From positions 454,784 to 518,783 of the forward strand of contig NMRB01000062.1 in the NCBI GenBank assembly GCA_002633025.1: a stretch of DNA of 64,000 nt. The letters are read 5' to 3'. Below, piece by piece: positions 1 to 12,100 of the stretch. This DNA comes from Notospermus geniculatus. Taxonomy: Eukaryota; Nemertea; Pilidiophora; Heteronemertea; Lineidae. Numbering within the stretch: position 1 is the first letter of the stretch; the number at the start of each line of letters is the position of its first letter. A program made the translations under genes and the position numbers. Under the pieces are notes generated by a model. The model worked only from the letters and a program-made list of their open reading frames with translations, had not been told where the DNA came from and ran no database searches.

Positions 1-103
1 GCATTTGAAGTGAGGCAACAATATCATGTGGCTGCCACAAAATTTCACTGATTTTAATCATTGGAATTTTGTGACAGCCGCTTTATGCTTTCAAGAACTT
101 ACA

Positions 104-660
104 AGTGCATTGGCGGCCATCTTGGATTCCAATATGGCCGCTGTCTTCGATCAAAATTTTACATGCACAATTGAATTCGTATTGGACGTAAAAACATAGG
201 TGTGGAGGCAAAATTCATCAATTCGTCAAACTAGACCTCAAGATATTAACGACTTTAGCCGAAATGGCAGCCATCTTGGATTCCAATATGGCCGCTCTTT
301 TGGATCAAAATTTTACACGCACCATTGAATTCCTTGTGTGTAAAAACATAGGTGTGGAGGCAAAATTCATCCAAATCGTCCAGTTGGGCCTCAAGATATT
401 AACGACTTTAGCCGAAATGGCAGCCATCTTGGATTCCAATATGGCCGCTCTTTTGGATCAAAATTTTACACGCACCATTGAATTCCTTGGACGTAAAAAC
501 ATAGGTGTGCAGGCAAAATTCGTCCAATTCATCAAGATATTAAAGATTTTTGCCGAAAATGGCGGCCATCTTGGATTCCAATATGGCGGATGCCAAAAAT
601 CAATTTTCTGCGTGCACCATTGAACTCGCAGTACTCGAAAACATGGGTATAGAAGCTGGA
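104..660. repeat. Tandem repeat of about 160 bp units
   Basis: Three to four diverged copies of a unit containing 'cagccatcttggattccaat', 'ggatcaaaattttaca' and 'aaaaacataggtgtggaggc' follow one another. The unit stays open in one frame for over 100 codons, but the open frame follows the repeat and no known protein is recognisable, so it is not called a gene. Similar 'gccatcttggattccaatatggcc' wording recurs in other interspersed repeats of this window (for example near 31090 and 44700). Confidence 0.85.
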
Positions 661-1559
661 ATAACATTTTTATCTCCAGTACATTCTCAGATATCGCGTG
701 TTTTAGATCCTGAGGGCAGCCATTTTTAAATTCAAGATGGCGGCTACCAGGGGGCCTGATTTTTTGGGGTCTCGTTAGAAAATGACTTGTATGGACCTAA
801 AGAACACCCATGCAAAATTTGACACTTTCCCCAAAAAGTGAACGATTGTACCCCTTAGCCGCTTGACTATAACACTTTTTCTTTTAAGGCCTATTTCTTC
901 CTTATAACAGGATGTATTTATAACCTGCTTGGTATTTTGAATATTTGATATCAATGGTTACTAGTGAAGCAGGAGAGTTTTTCTGATCATGTCATTTTTT
1001 ACTTTTATGCACCAAAAACGTTTTTGTCAATTTTTTTGTACGTCAATTCGTATAATTGGGTGCCCTTTGGTACAAAGGTGGCCGATATCAATGTCAATCT
1101 ATATGAGGAAACTCAGCCCTTCCCAGCGTATACTCAAGGAAATATGAGCTCTGTTACAACCTACCCCTGTTACAACTAGCCCCGGTCTCCCCTACTCGGG
1201 AACCTCCCTGATGAGACAACGCAGCTTGAGCGACGGAAAATTTGACACAAGCCTATAGACAGTAGTGCTAGGTACCAAATTTCGAATTTATTTACGGATG
1301 GCCTACGCACGTGTACCATACTATTATCCCCCTCTCGACGTGAACCCAGACAAAACCAGCCACTGAAAAGCAGCACAGACGTGCATTCTCTCTCCGTGAG
1401 TCGCCGGTGAGTCATGATATCACTGGACAGAATCCCCGCTTCGGGAGATTCACTCTTTGGTGACCAGTTAAAAAGATACAATAATGAATTCGATCGCCTA
1501 GAGCTAGAAATGGCACTACTACTAGGACGCAAACAGTTAAATCCATTTGGGTACCGATC
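661..1559. other. Non-coding stretch, nothing recognised
   Basis: Only short open frames without family resemblance are present. No RNA gene or clear repeat structure was seen apart from scattered AT-rich sequence. Confidence 0.5.
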
Positions 1560-1561
1560 GC

Positions 1562-1727
1562 GTAACCGGTGTAATAGAATCTAATGCCCCCGATTGGATG
1601 TCCCCCAACAATACATTTACGGATTAAGCGCAGCACACAACTGGACTCCAGAGAGACCAAGACCCTTAATCCCGTGACAAATACACGTTGACATCAGGAA
1701 GACGGGGGCATTATATTCTATCACACT
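1562..1727. mobile_element. MITE-like element with terminal inverted repeats (family 'tagaatctaatgcccc')
   Basis: The left end reads 'tgtaatagaatctaatgccc' and the right end is its imperfect reverse complement ('ggggcattatattctatca'). A second copy lies inside intron 2 of TXNDC16-like copy A at about 20211-20385 and is arranged as the reverse complement. The small size, inverted ends and lack of coding capacity fit a non-autonomous DNA transposon; the superfamily is not determined. Confidence 0.65.
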
Positions 1728-3123
1728 TGTACTGTGAAGACCATGAAGTTTCGAATTTAGATTTCAAAGGATAAAAATAGAAACACCAAACGCATTTTGA
1801 CCCCTTCGCATCGTGACCCCAGTAGATGACACAAAAGCCGAGGATATTTGAGGTGCGCTCCCCACCCACCGTTCACATGACAAAGTGCCAATGGAATTTC
1901 CCCTCCCCACTGTTTGATATCGTCACCGGATGCTTCAGCAGCCGTTCCGGGCATGAGCGGCTGCTGAATTTATTGTCTGCGCAAACAATGCGGTGCATGG
2001 ATGCGTTGGTTACAAAAAAGCAGGGTATTTCATGGAAATTCGTCCACTTTAGGCCTACTCACTCATTGTCCTGTGTTGGCCTCTCAGACATTCATCGCAT
2101 AACCTCGGATATAAGATAGCTTTCCTTCGTCTTTCCCATGTTGACATGGACATGAATATGGCTACTACCTGAGTTGGTCATCCCCATGATTTCATTTCTT
2201 TTTTCATTACCTAACCGCTGAACACTTACCGGTAGCCTCCGAAGAGGGCCTTGGACCTTTGCGTCGCAGCTTGATTGCCTAATTGACACTGATTGACCCA
2301 CGATGATTGGCCGAAACGCGTCACGTGACGTCTAGGATTTCCCCGCGTCTTGACCTTGACATCGAGTTCAGGTCGCGGGAGAATCAAACGGGGCCAAGAC
2401 ATGCACGAGGTTCATTCCAGTCCAGGTTTCTCTAAACTTTAAGGAAACTTTAATGGGCCTAAATATAAAATGTACGATGTCAACATCAAGTGACAACACA
2501 AGATCAAAGAAACGCATATTGTGAATGTTTTCGTCAATGCCACACCCACAGGATCTGCTGAATTTTTACCGTCGCGATGCGAATGTGCTGATGGCAAGTG
2601 ATGCGCTAGCGGGCGTGCCGGTGCACATGACATGCATGATGCAGTGTAGAGTGTAGGCCTAGCATGCTGTCATTGACATGAGTAGGCCTGTCAGTCGTGA
2701 GTGCCATTCCTGCACGATTGATTCGGCAGTCAACTCAAGATCATCGACGCACTTAGCACTAGACCCAAGCATTCCTTCGTCGACATGGGATGGGGCAAGG
2801 AGCCCCCCCCCCCCGTCATGCCCGTGGCGTGTGGGCGGCCTGGCCTTTTTGGCTTCCGAGGGCAAGCCCGTCCCGTCCGTCGCCGGCACCGGCTTCAGCT
2901 TCACGCATCTATCTTCGTAGCCTACCTACTGTCTTCGCTTCCCTACCATCTGGTGACAAAACCAAGAAGATGCAGAACACGCGATGTTGTGATTCGAATT
3001 CGTTCAAACAATCTGATCACCATGCACGAGATGGCTATTATGGCATATAGGCCTACCTACGCCTGCCTGGCAATCAAAGCCAGTGTGACTCCCAAAGAAC
3101 TGAACCGTCCTTTGATTTTCCAG
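1728..3123 (+). other. 5' flank of the SLC6 gene
   Basis: No conserved protein was recognised here. A sequence typical of a 3' splice site (pyrimidine-rich, ending 'gattttccag' at 3123) lies seven bases upstream of the chosen SLC6 start codon. The first coding exon is therefore probably preceded by an untranslated exon somewhere in this flank. An E-box-like 'cacgtg' occurs near 2321, but no promoter can be called with confidence. Confidence 0.45.
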
Positions 3124-3129
3124 AAAAAG

Positions 3130-6100
3130 ATGTCGAAGAAGATAAGCAAACTGGGTCTACCCTTCTGGAGGAAAAATGAACCGAAAACGAACGAAGTTGA
3201 TACCAGTGCAGTCAACAGCAGGACCAAACTTTACGTGGTTAATGGCAGGGTTGATTCAGGTCTGGACGATGACGGGCTTGAGGATGGAGCCCGGCCTGAA
3301 ACCCAGGCCTGCATTCCAAATGGTACAAAACTCTCCCCCTCGGATGATGAAGCCGCCTCGGATGAATCCTTAGTTATCGAAGTCGAACATTGGGACAATC
3401 ATCTTGAGTATTTCTTCTCCTTGTTGGGGAATTCCGTTGGACTGGGAAATGTGTGGAGATTTCCATATATTTGTATGCGGAACGGTGGGGGTAAGTCCAG
3501 TCTATCAAACAGCGGAAATTAAAGCGGTTTGATGATCTGCCTCTCATGAATATTGAATCGTGTGTTGACTTCCCTTTGGTTCAGCCATAAAAGAAAGTCA
3601 ACGTTTTCCAGTCGTCGTGTCAAGAAACGACGGCAGGTGTTAAGGTTGTGTATCGAACCCACTAGTAGGCTTTCGAGGCGTGACAGGCGACTGACCAGGG
3701 CAAAAGCTTTAGGCCAGGCTGTCTGCGAAAAAACGAATACAAAGATGAAGGTACCATCAAATTCAAATCACATTCACTGGCGCCAACGTTTCCGCTGCGC
3801 CACTGTGACAGATGTTGTCTTAACGACGTATCACTAACATTATCATCTTCCCTGTCCAGTCAGAAATAGGATAAATATGATACAACATGATTCTAGACTA
3901 TACTTGTCTACCATTAAGAAATGTTACATTACAGAACAGAGTAGCTTTGGGATGGTGCTTGGATGGATGGTTCATTATATGATACTTTCACAATATTGAT
4001 GTTGCGGGGTCAATCATGTCGGGTAGGGTCTATTGTGACGTCAGGCCAGACGGACCGCCAGCTGCGCCAACATCATCACCCTGACATTGTACCTTGTCTG
4101 CAGTACTGTGTCGTTAAAAGTACTTTCCAGAGGTGACTAATAATGTCACCTATTCTCAGAAACGGGAGAACTGAATCTCCCCTTTGAATATCTTCACCGA
4201 ATTCATCAGTGAATAGATGGGTGTCTCGGGCTGGGGGTAGCAATAGCTTTGTCCGTATGGCGGTCAAGTGTATTTGACCAAAATAGATACAGCCTATTAG
4301 ACCGTCGTGGAGGATGGGCTGTGGATATGACCGACACACTAGGGGTGAGGGTGAAAAGGAGGGAACACGCAGGGGTTACTTTAGGACTCCGCGCCGGTCA
4401 ACATCCAAGTAGGGGCCTACCAACCGCGCTCGACGACTTCTGCCATAACCACAAGGCCGTGAAGGAAGTCTTCCATGGCCGGCGGTTAAGCAGTGCCTTT
4501 AGATTGTAGTTGCACAGGCTTCATCCAAAACTTATAAAAAATGTAAGCCTATATTTTATCTACTGGCATCAAACCTGGCTCTCGGCCTGAAGCAGGGTGT
4601 GGGGGGCCTACTAACTAATAAAAAAATAATTTGGTTCCTTGTGAGCAAATATGTGAAAATATACATGTAAATGTGTAATAATAATGATAACCACCCCAGT
4701 GGTATCTGTTGTGCTGCCTCAAGTTTCCTCCCTCAAAATTTTACGATCGGTTAAATTTCAGGTGCTTTCTTGATTCCATACTTCTTTGCCCTCTCCATGG
4801 TCGGAGTACCGCTGTACTTCCTCGAGGTGGCTATCGGCCAGTTCTCGGGACTGAGAGTCACACAAGCGTGGAGTTTCTGCCCTTTGTTTGAAGGTAAGTC
4901 ATCGGGTCAGGTTGACTGTTCTTGTGGGCATGATAGCGTAGGAAATGGCACAGGACATTGTTAAAAATTCAATGTCAATATTAAATTGAAGTCATAAAGT
5001 AGAGGAATTCTATATTGGAGTGTAACATGTGTAAAGACCGTTCATCCATCCTTCTCTGGGTCAATGAGTGAGTAAAGATATCGCACCGAAATCTCTTTGC
5101 TCTGAATAAACAGAAGAAATGAAAGCCATGTTTGGTCACCATTGACTGAAGGCATTGGCACAGCATTGGCATTGAAGGATGCGTAGGTTCAGGAAATTAT
5201 CAAAAAAATATGCGTTATCGCTGTAGCATCTATCAGCGTTTCTTTTGTGAATTTTGCCCTTAGGCTTCCTTGACATAGAAGTACATGTATACGGTATACG
5301 AAAACGCCGGTTAACAATGGCTTCACAGTCGTGAATCCATTTGAAGCCTTTGTAAAGGAAGCCTGATTGTACAGTCCCATTGAACATCATGGTCTCTGGC
5401 TGTCTGTTGCCACGCCCTTCCAAATGTAAAGAAGAAAACTCAGAAAAACAGGGAACATTGGCAGATGTTACACCCCGGTACCAAAAATTCATATGTTGAG
5501 CTGAGTGTTACTTGATGCAAGTAAGGCGTTCGACCACGTGCAGCATTTTCGGTTAACTTAAGTTCTTACTATCTATGTCTGTTTTATATCTGTATTGACA
5601 TCTTTTGTCAATCATATCTTTAAACACATTCATCTTTCGTGTTCCTGCTCAGACAGATATGTGATCTATAATCTTCACGATTGAATACCGCAATGATAAA
5701 AACTATTCGAAAATATAAATTGCATTTTGCCTTACAGCAAAATGTCTGGAGAGTGTGAAATAAAAATACAGTATCGATCTCCTCTCAATAGGTATATAGA
5801 AATATGTGTCACATGGGCAGCAGACAAGAAAATACCTCTTGTTAATGATAAACCAGAAGCAGTAATCTCATTGTGTGAAATAATAGCAATTCACACCATG
5901 GTAAAAAAGAAAAATACAAAAATAGTGAATAGTTCACGAGTACTTTTATTCCAATGTTTAGTTCAAGTGTACTTTAAAGAGTGTTTTGTTTTGGATCTCT
6001 CACAGCGGTTACTCCTGAATCATTAGCAGACGTCAGCCTATAGATGATCAATTTTTTTTCCAATGATTAGGTCTACTAGCTGTGATGGGTTACTACAAGA

Positions 6101-9100
6101 TAATTCAGAAAATTCCTGTCCCTTTCATGTCTGTCAACACCTTCCCATCAAAGGCAAAACGGAGACCATCCAGGAACACCCTGGTGTTCGGACTCATCGT
6201 CTGTACTCTTGAAGTTAGCTAGTGCGACTGACGAAAACCAACGGGATCTCGGCATGAATGAAGACATACTCCTGATTTGGTCGCATCTATAGCCCTCGTT
6301 ACACTACCTAAAAAACCCGTGTCGAACCCGGGTTTTTTCTGTCCACACCTGTTAAAACGCGGTGTATTAATCCCCTCCGAGCTCGAACGGTTTTTGGAGG
6401 GCTTTATTTAGGTCCCCGTCACAAAATTTGTGTAGTGTTGACGGGCACCGGGCCTCAGGAGGGATTTTTCACAGCCGGACTAGACCCGAGTGTCAAAAAA
6501 CCCCCGGGGATTTCTATGTAGTCTAACCACGGCTTATAGTCTTTTTCTATTGACATCGTCTAAGGCCATGTTCTTATCGTATTTCGCTGCAGGAATCGGT
6601 TGGGCCATGGTCGTCGTGTGCTTCGTCTTCTCCGTGTATTACTCCCATTGTATTACATGGATCATTTACTACTTCGGCGTATCCTTCTTCCCCGAACTTC
6701 CCTGGGCCAGCTGCAACAACACGTGGAACACACCAAACTGTGGAACGACCAACAACACGGGCTTCAATATGAGCCTCACGCAGAATGATACGATAGACCT
6801 GAAGCCACCCTTCCTGATGGACGATCCTGAGTACCGAGATCAGCCCGCTCTACACATGACCCGCAACGAGTCTATGGCCTTCCAGAAACTTATGTCACCC
6901 GCTGAAGAATTCTGGCAGTAAGTTTGTATTGAGACATGGGGGAAGGGTTGCAACGATCATCCTACCAGGTTGCCAGTGATCGTCGTACCGGGTTGCCAAC
7001 GATCATCGTACAAGGTTGCCAACGATCACCGCATTAGGTTGCCAGCGACCATCGTACCAGGTTGCCAGCGATCATCGTACCAGGTTGCCAGCGATCATCG
7101 TACCAGGTTGCCAGCGATCATCGTACCAGGTTGTCTTTTTCTTGAGCAAATTTGCGAAAAAATTCCGACATAGCAGACGTCTAACATACAACGATACTTA
7201 TAATAGATTTTTATTCTTGGTGATGCCAATTATACAATTATACAGTCATTTTTCTTGCCCCAGATACTTTTTGTCGTTGTTTTTGTTTATCTAATTATCA
7301 TAACTATTGCGGCTTGGCAGCCCAGTGCCTCACTCAAGCAGACTACATAAATACACGAAATTTTTACGGGCTTAAAATAACGGAAGACAAACGTTGGTGG
7401 CAAAATGCCAAAGGAACACTGCCAAATTTAAGAGCTGTTTTGGCATTACCCATAGGTGAACGTTCAAATCCCTCCCTGGATGTAACCTTAGCGTCTGGTT
7501 CACCTTCGCACGACACGCTGAAAGTGACATTGACGTCAGACGCTCGAAATAACGAAAAGGTACCGATATTCAAAGCAACTCGGATAAGAATAGGTTCGAA
7601 CACGAACTCAAAACGTGTGTTTTGTTTCTGTTTTCGCAGGAGAAAAACAACTGCACCACTTAAGAAATAAATAGACGGTTGGGTGATATTTTGGTCTTCA
7701 ATCAGCGCTCCTGTCTGATCCCTGCTGGTCGTGTAAATGTCATGATTGTATTGCAGATATCATGTTTTAGAGCTGACTGATGATGTTGGTACCATGGGTG
7801 GATTGCGTTGGCAACTCGTCATCTGTCACTTCGCCGCTTGGATCTTTGTTTACTGCTGTTTAATCAAGGGGATTAAATCAATGGGAAAGGTGAGCAGACG
7901 ACATGATCGCCACTCTCTATAAAGTGGTAAATTTAAATTTAATTTAAAGCTTTTCCAACTGAGGAATTGGTAAACAGTAGTACAACAAGAGGTCCATGGG
8001 CCTGGCTCTCAGCTGATATCCTAGACCTGATATTCTGGGCCTAGGTTTTAAGGGGTACTGTTACAGTAAGGATACGGTAGTGGGTGATGTCAAATTTTAT
8101 GCACCAAATGTGCATGGTTAGATGGAAGAGGTTTGTTAATCACGATGAGGATTACATGTAGCAGAGCGATTTTGAATGATTACGAAAGCAGTGTATTTAC
8201 AACCGATTCATTCACATACTGGCCGATATGTCACAGTCAATCAAGCATTATTATGCGGTTATCAAATACATGTATTGTAACAGATTCGACTGTTTCAGTT
8301 AATCAAGGATGGATTTGATAGAATGTTATTAAACCATTAGTTACTTAATCTTTAATTTCCGCCCGTATTGCCATTGTTCTAATTACACGTACATTTCGCA
8401 TTCATTTACTTTCGTAACTAAAGAATCGGTGCCTCCAAATGGATTTTTTTGCCATTTCCATCACGTCAATAACTGGGCGCTGTGTCAACGCCACTTGATT
8501 ATAGTTAAAAATGGTACGGTACGGCTTCTACTATCTCATGTCAAAAAAGTAAAGAATCAACCACCGATCGGTAATCATGTTCAATTGGCCAACTTTTCTT
8601 ACCCTTTTGAGCTTATCATGGGAATCTCCTGCCAGGAATGACCTTAATTCATCTACCTCCAGCTCTGAGCAGAGAGTATCTTTTGTTGAAGTTCTCTGGA
8701 AATCTTGGAAATGAATTGGAAAAATTTGAAGAAACATTCTTCAGGTAGTTGATAGAAACAATCTTTCTTCAAATATTCTTCAATCAGTACTGTATATAGG
8801 AGGTGAGAAAACTTGGGCGGAAGATACCGTCTGCTTGACTCTGGGAACCGATGAGTTAAAACTTCTTTAGGACACCATGTGACCTACAAACGAGACGATA
8901 CCAGTATGAGGATGTATCATTGACATTTTCTCCACCAACAAAAATGCCTTTTTTACTCACATCAAGGGATTCACTGTAACTCGATTATATTGTCTCGGAG
9001 CCTGGACAGCCGATTGCCATGGAAACCACACACGTTGACATTTACAGGGCCTACTGACAGATTACACCTACCTGTAGCTAATTTGACGTAAACCATACTA

Positions 9101-12100
9101 CATTTCTTTTAGTAGTATAGTATTGACGATAATACATCATTGACATAATATATGATATATCATACCATCAAGTCAGTGTGTCAAACCTATATTTTCCTTG
9201 GTTACACCAACGAGATGAACTGAAATCATTAATCATGATGTACTGTACAGTATCAAATACCATCAAAAATAGATAGGACCGCGGTCATTGTCAATTTTTA
9301 ATACCATGTAATACACGTTGTACCAACAGATAATTGAGAGAAATCGCGTGCAACAGCTGGATGTGACCTTTACAGACGATTTGAAGATTCACAACATTAC
9401 TCATACTGTGTCTACATCTATTCGTCTTATCGATTTTCCTTTTCTTTCAGGCTGTTTACGTCACCGCTATCGCCCCCTACGTCTTCCTCACCATCCTCCT
9501 CATTAGAGGATGCTTGTTACCAGGTGCAGACCAAGGTATCCTCTACTACATATCTCCACAATGGGAGAAGTTAAAGGATTTTCAGGTACGATGTCGTTTT
9601 CTTATGTCACGTCTGACGAGCTCATCCGCTCCCAGATCGTAACACACGATCTGGGTCAGATCGTCAACATTTGATCTGGGTCAGATCGTCAACATCAAAT
9701 GTGGGTCAGATCGTCAACATCCGATCTGGGTCAGATCTTCAACATCCGATCTGGGCCAGATCGTGAACATTTGATCTGGGCCAGATCGTTAACATCCGAT
9801 CTGGGACCGAACATCCGATCTGGGCCAGAGCGTCATCATACGATCTTGGCAGGTTTGTTCGAAACAGCAGATCTGTCTAAACGCCAGTACGGTACTCATT
9901 GATATATCAAAATATTGTTTTGATATAGGCTATTCTTCATGAATTACTGTTATTTCAGAATACACGCACGTTAGTTTTCTGTTCTTGCAGATTTGGTCGG
10001 AGGCATTCCTTCAAATCTTCTACTCCGTTGGACTTTGCATAGGACCTGTCCTTACGTTTTCAAGTTACAACAGATTTCACAGCAACTGTCACAGGTAAGA
10101 AACAGTTCATAGGTTGCTCATCCTCGCAGCCAGGTCTCCGAGAACCTGACAGATGGAATGATAAATGTAACTGGACGGACCGGAGCCGACCAGCAAACGC
10201 TGATAGGCCTTGGGCCTACTCATCATAACATACATACTAAATTGATTTCACTTGATATGTGTATACGGACTTGTACATTTATTCTGTGAATTTGTATTGT
10301 GGGAATCGTGCTTCAAGTGCTGCGCGCAGTTGAAGCCTCTTGTATGTATAAAAACTGCTTCAAATGTACACACATCTGCTTCCTCCTGACATATAGATTC
10401 ATGTCATATCCCTTATGTTCATGTTCAATACCCGCACCAGGCATTAAACACTGGGGAAAGAAAAATGTTAGTAAAATCACTAAATAAGGGTTAGAATAGA
10501 AACTGTTAATAAAATTCATGATTTTTTTTTGCTTTTCAGAGATGCCTTGCTAATTACTGTGATAAATTGCCTGACAAGTTTTTATGGGGGATTCGCCATA
10601 TTCTCAATAGTTGGCTACATATCGTATAAAAATGGCATCAAGGTGGAGGATGCCATTACATCAGGTTTGTATTTCACATCTGAAGATGATCAGTAGTCTA
10701 CCTCATCGCCCCGACAAGCGAGCGAACCCTTAGCATGTGATGAAGCGATCAAGTTGATCGCCTCATCACATGCTATTAGACGATCACGGGTTCATCTAGG
10801 TCACCGCCCCTGGTCTCCTCAGGATGGTAGTCCGTGAATTTCAATTTGATTTGAATGTGGTGGTGTCCGAAAATGACGTCCACATTTTCTGGGGACCAGG
10901 TTGTGTGATGTTCAATCGAGTTTCTAAACCTCGTGCCACGGGATTTTAAAGTGTATCAGATATGTATCAGACACACTATCTTTCGGGAAACCCTGTAGAA
11001 CTAGGGGGATACCTGTCATCTTTACTTAGGACATATCTCAAACTTCTGCATCATCTATGAAATCAGAAAATGGCGGACGATAAGCCATGGCTTAAAATAG
11101 GCCATTGTGTAAAGATGATCAATCAGTATCAAAATGGATCTGTGGGCAGAAGATCAATATTAAATGTTGACACTCTATGTATTCTCTCCACCTGCATATT
11201 CAATAATCTATATATGGATAAGAGCAAAGTGATTAAACATAGGCAGAAAGTGAAAGGAGAATTACTGTAGGTGTGATAGGAGCGATTGTTTTATATATGA
11301 ATATCCCTAGCCCGCACAACACCAGCACCGTTACCCAGAGTGTTGGTGCTTTAAAAGTTCAGAGATAAGACATTGATAGTAGGAGGTACACATCAGCGAT
11401 AAAGAGGAGCTGTCAGTCAGTTGACGACCAATAGGAGTCACTACGGTCCAAATCAATGGCTAGCGGACCCATTCATGCTTGATTGAGCACCAATCAGGAG
11501 AATTTTCTTTTGTATTGGTCCGCTAGAACTTTGCTGCCATCTTTTTGCCCCTATTACGATGTCCTGATCACAATGCATTCATGTCACAAATATATATATA
11601 TATATTTTCATTGTCTCTCAAGACAAAATGACAAATAGTGTGATTTCAAAAATTCATATACATTTTTGGTGATTTTGATTTTTCTAAACCTTGACCGAAA
11701 TCTCGGAGTTGTATCCCGAATTATCACAGAGTTCTTAAAAAGAACCGACAACCAGTTTCAGTGCAGTCTTGGCAGAAAGACATCTTCTTTTCGCAAAACT
11801 TTAGTACAGTAATATGAGATCATAATCCCCGTGTCGCAGCTTGTGCTTAAGAACATGGATGGATGATGAAATAGCTACACACCTACATCAGTCAATTCAG
11901 CTGTTTCTATTCACACACCTACAACACAAATTCACCTTTTTTGCCTTGACTACTTCATATACTTATCTTGACAGTATTGGATATGTTCAGAACAGCTGTA
12001 GAATTGGCAAACTGGAGCCCAGAGAGGTTTAATCAGCATCTCAAGTACAAAAACTTTTTGGGGTTTGTGGGTTAGGTTCCACCCCTCTGACCACAAAAAC

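Noticed and set aside
264-623. 119-codon open frame
   Set aside because: It is two tandem repeat units read through in one frame (MAAILDSNMAALLDQNF repeated); no independent evidence of coding.
2785-3129. Longer N-terminus for the SLC6 protein (open upstream to 2785)
   Set aside because: An apparent splice acceptor ends at 3123, the upstream residues are proline/arginine-rich without family similarity, and the frame there begins at a repetitive poly-C tract.
6946-7135. Regular 23-bp repeats resembling a CRISPR array
   Set aside because: There are no spacers: units are contiguous and diverged, and the context is an intron of an animal gene.
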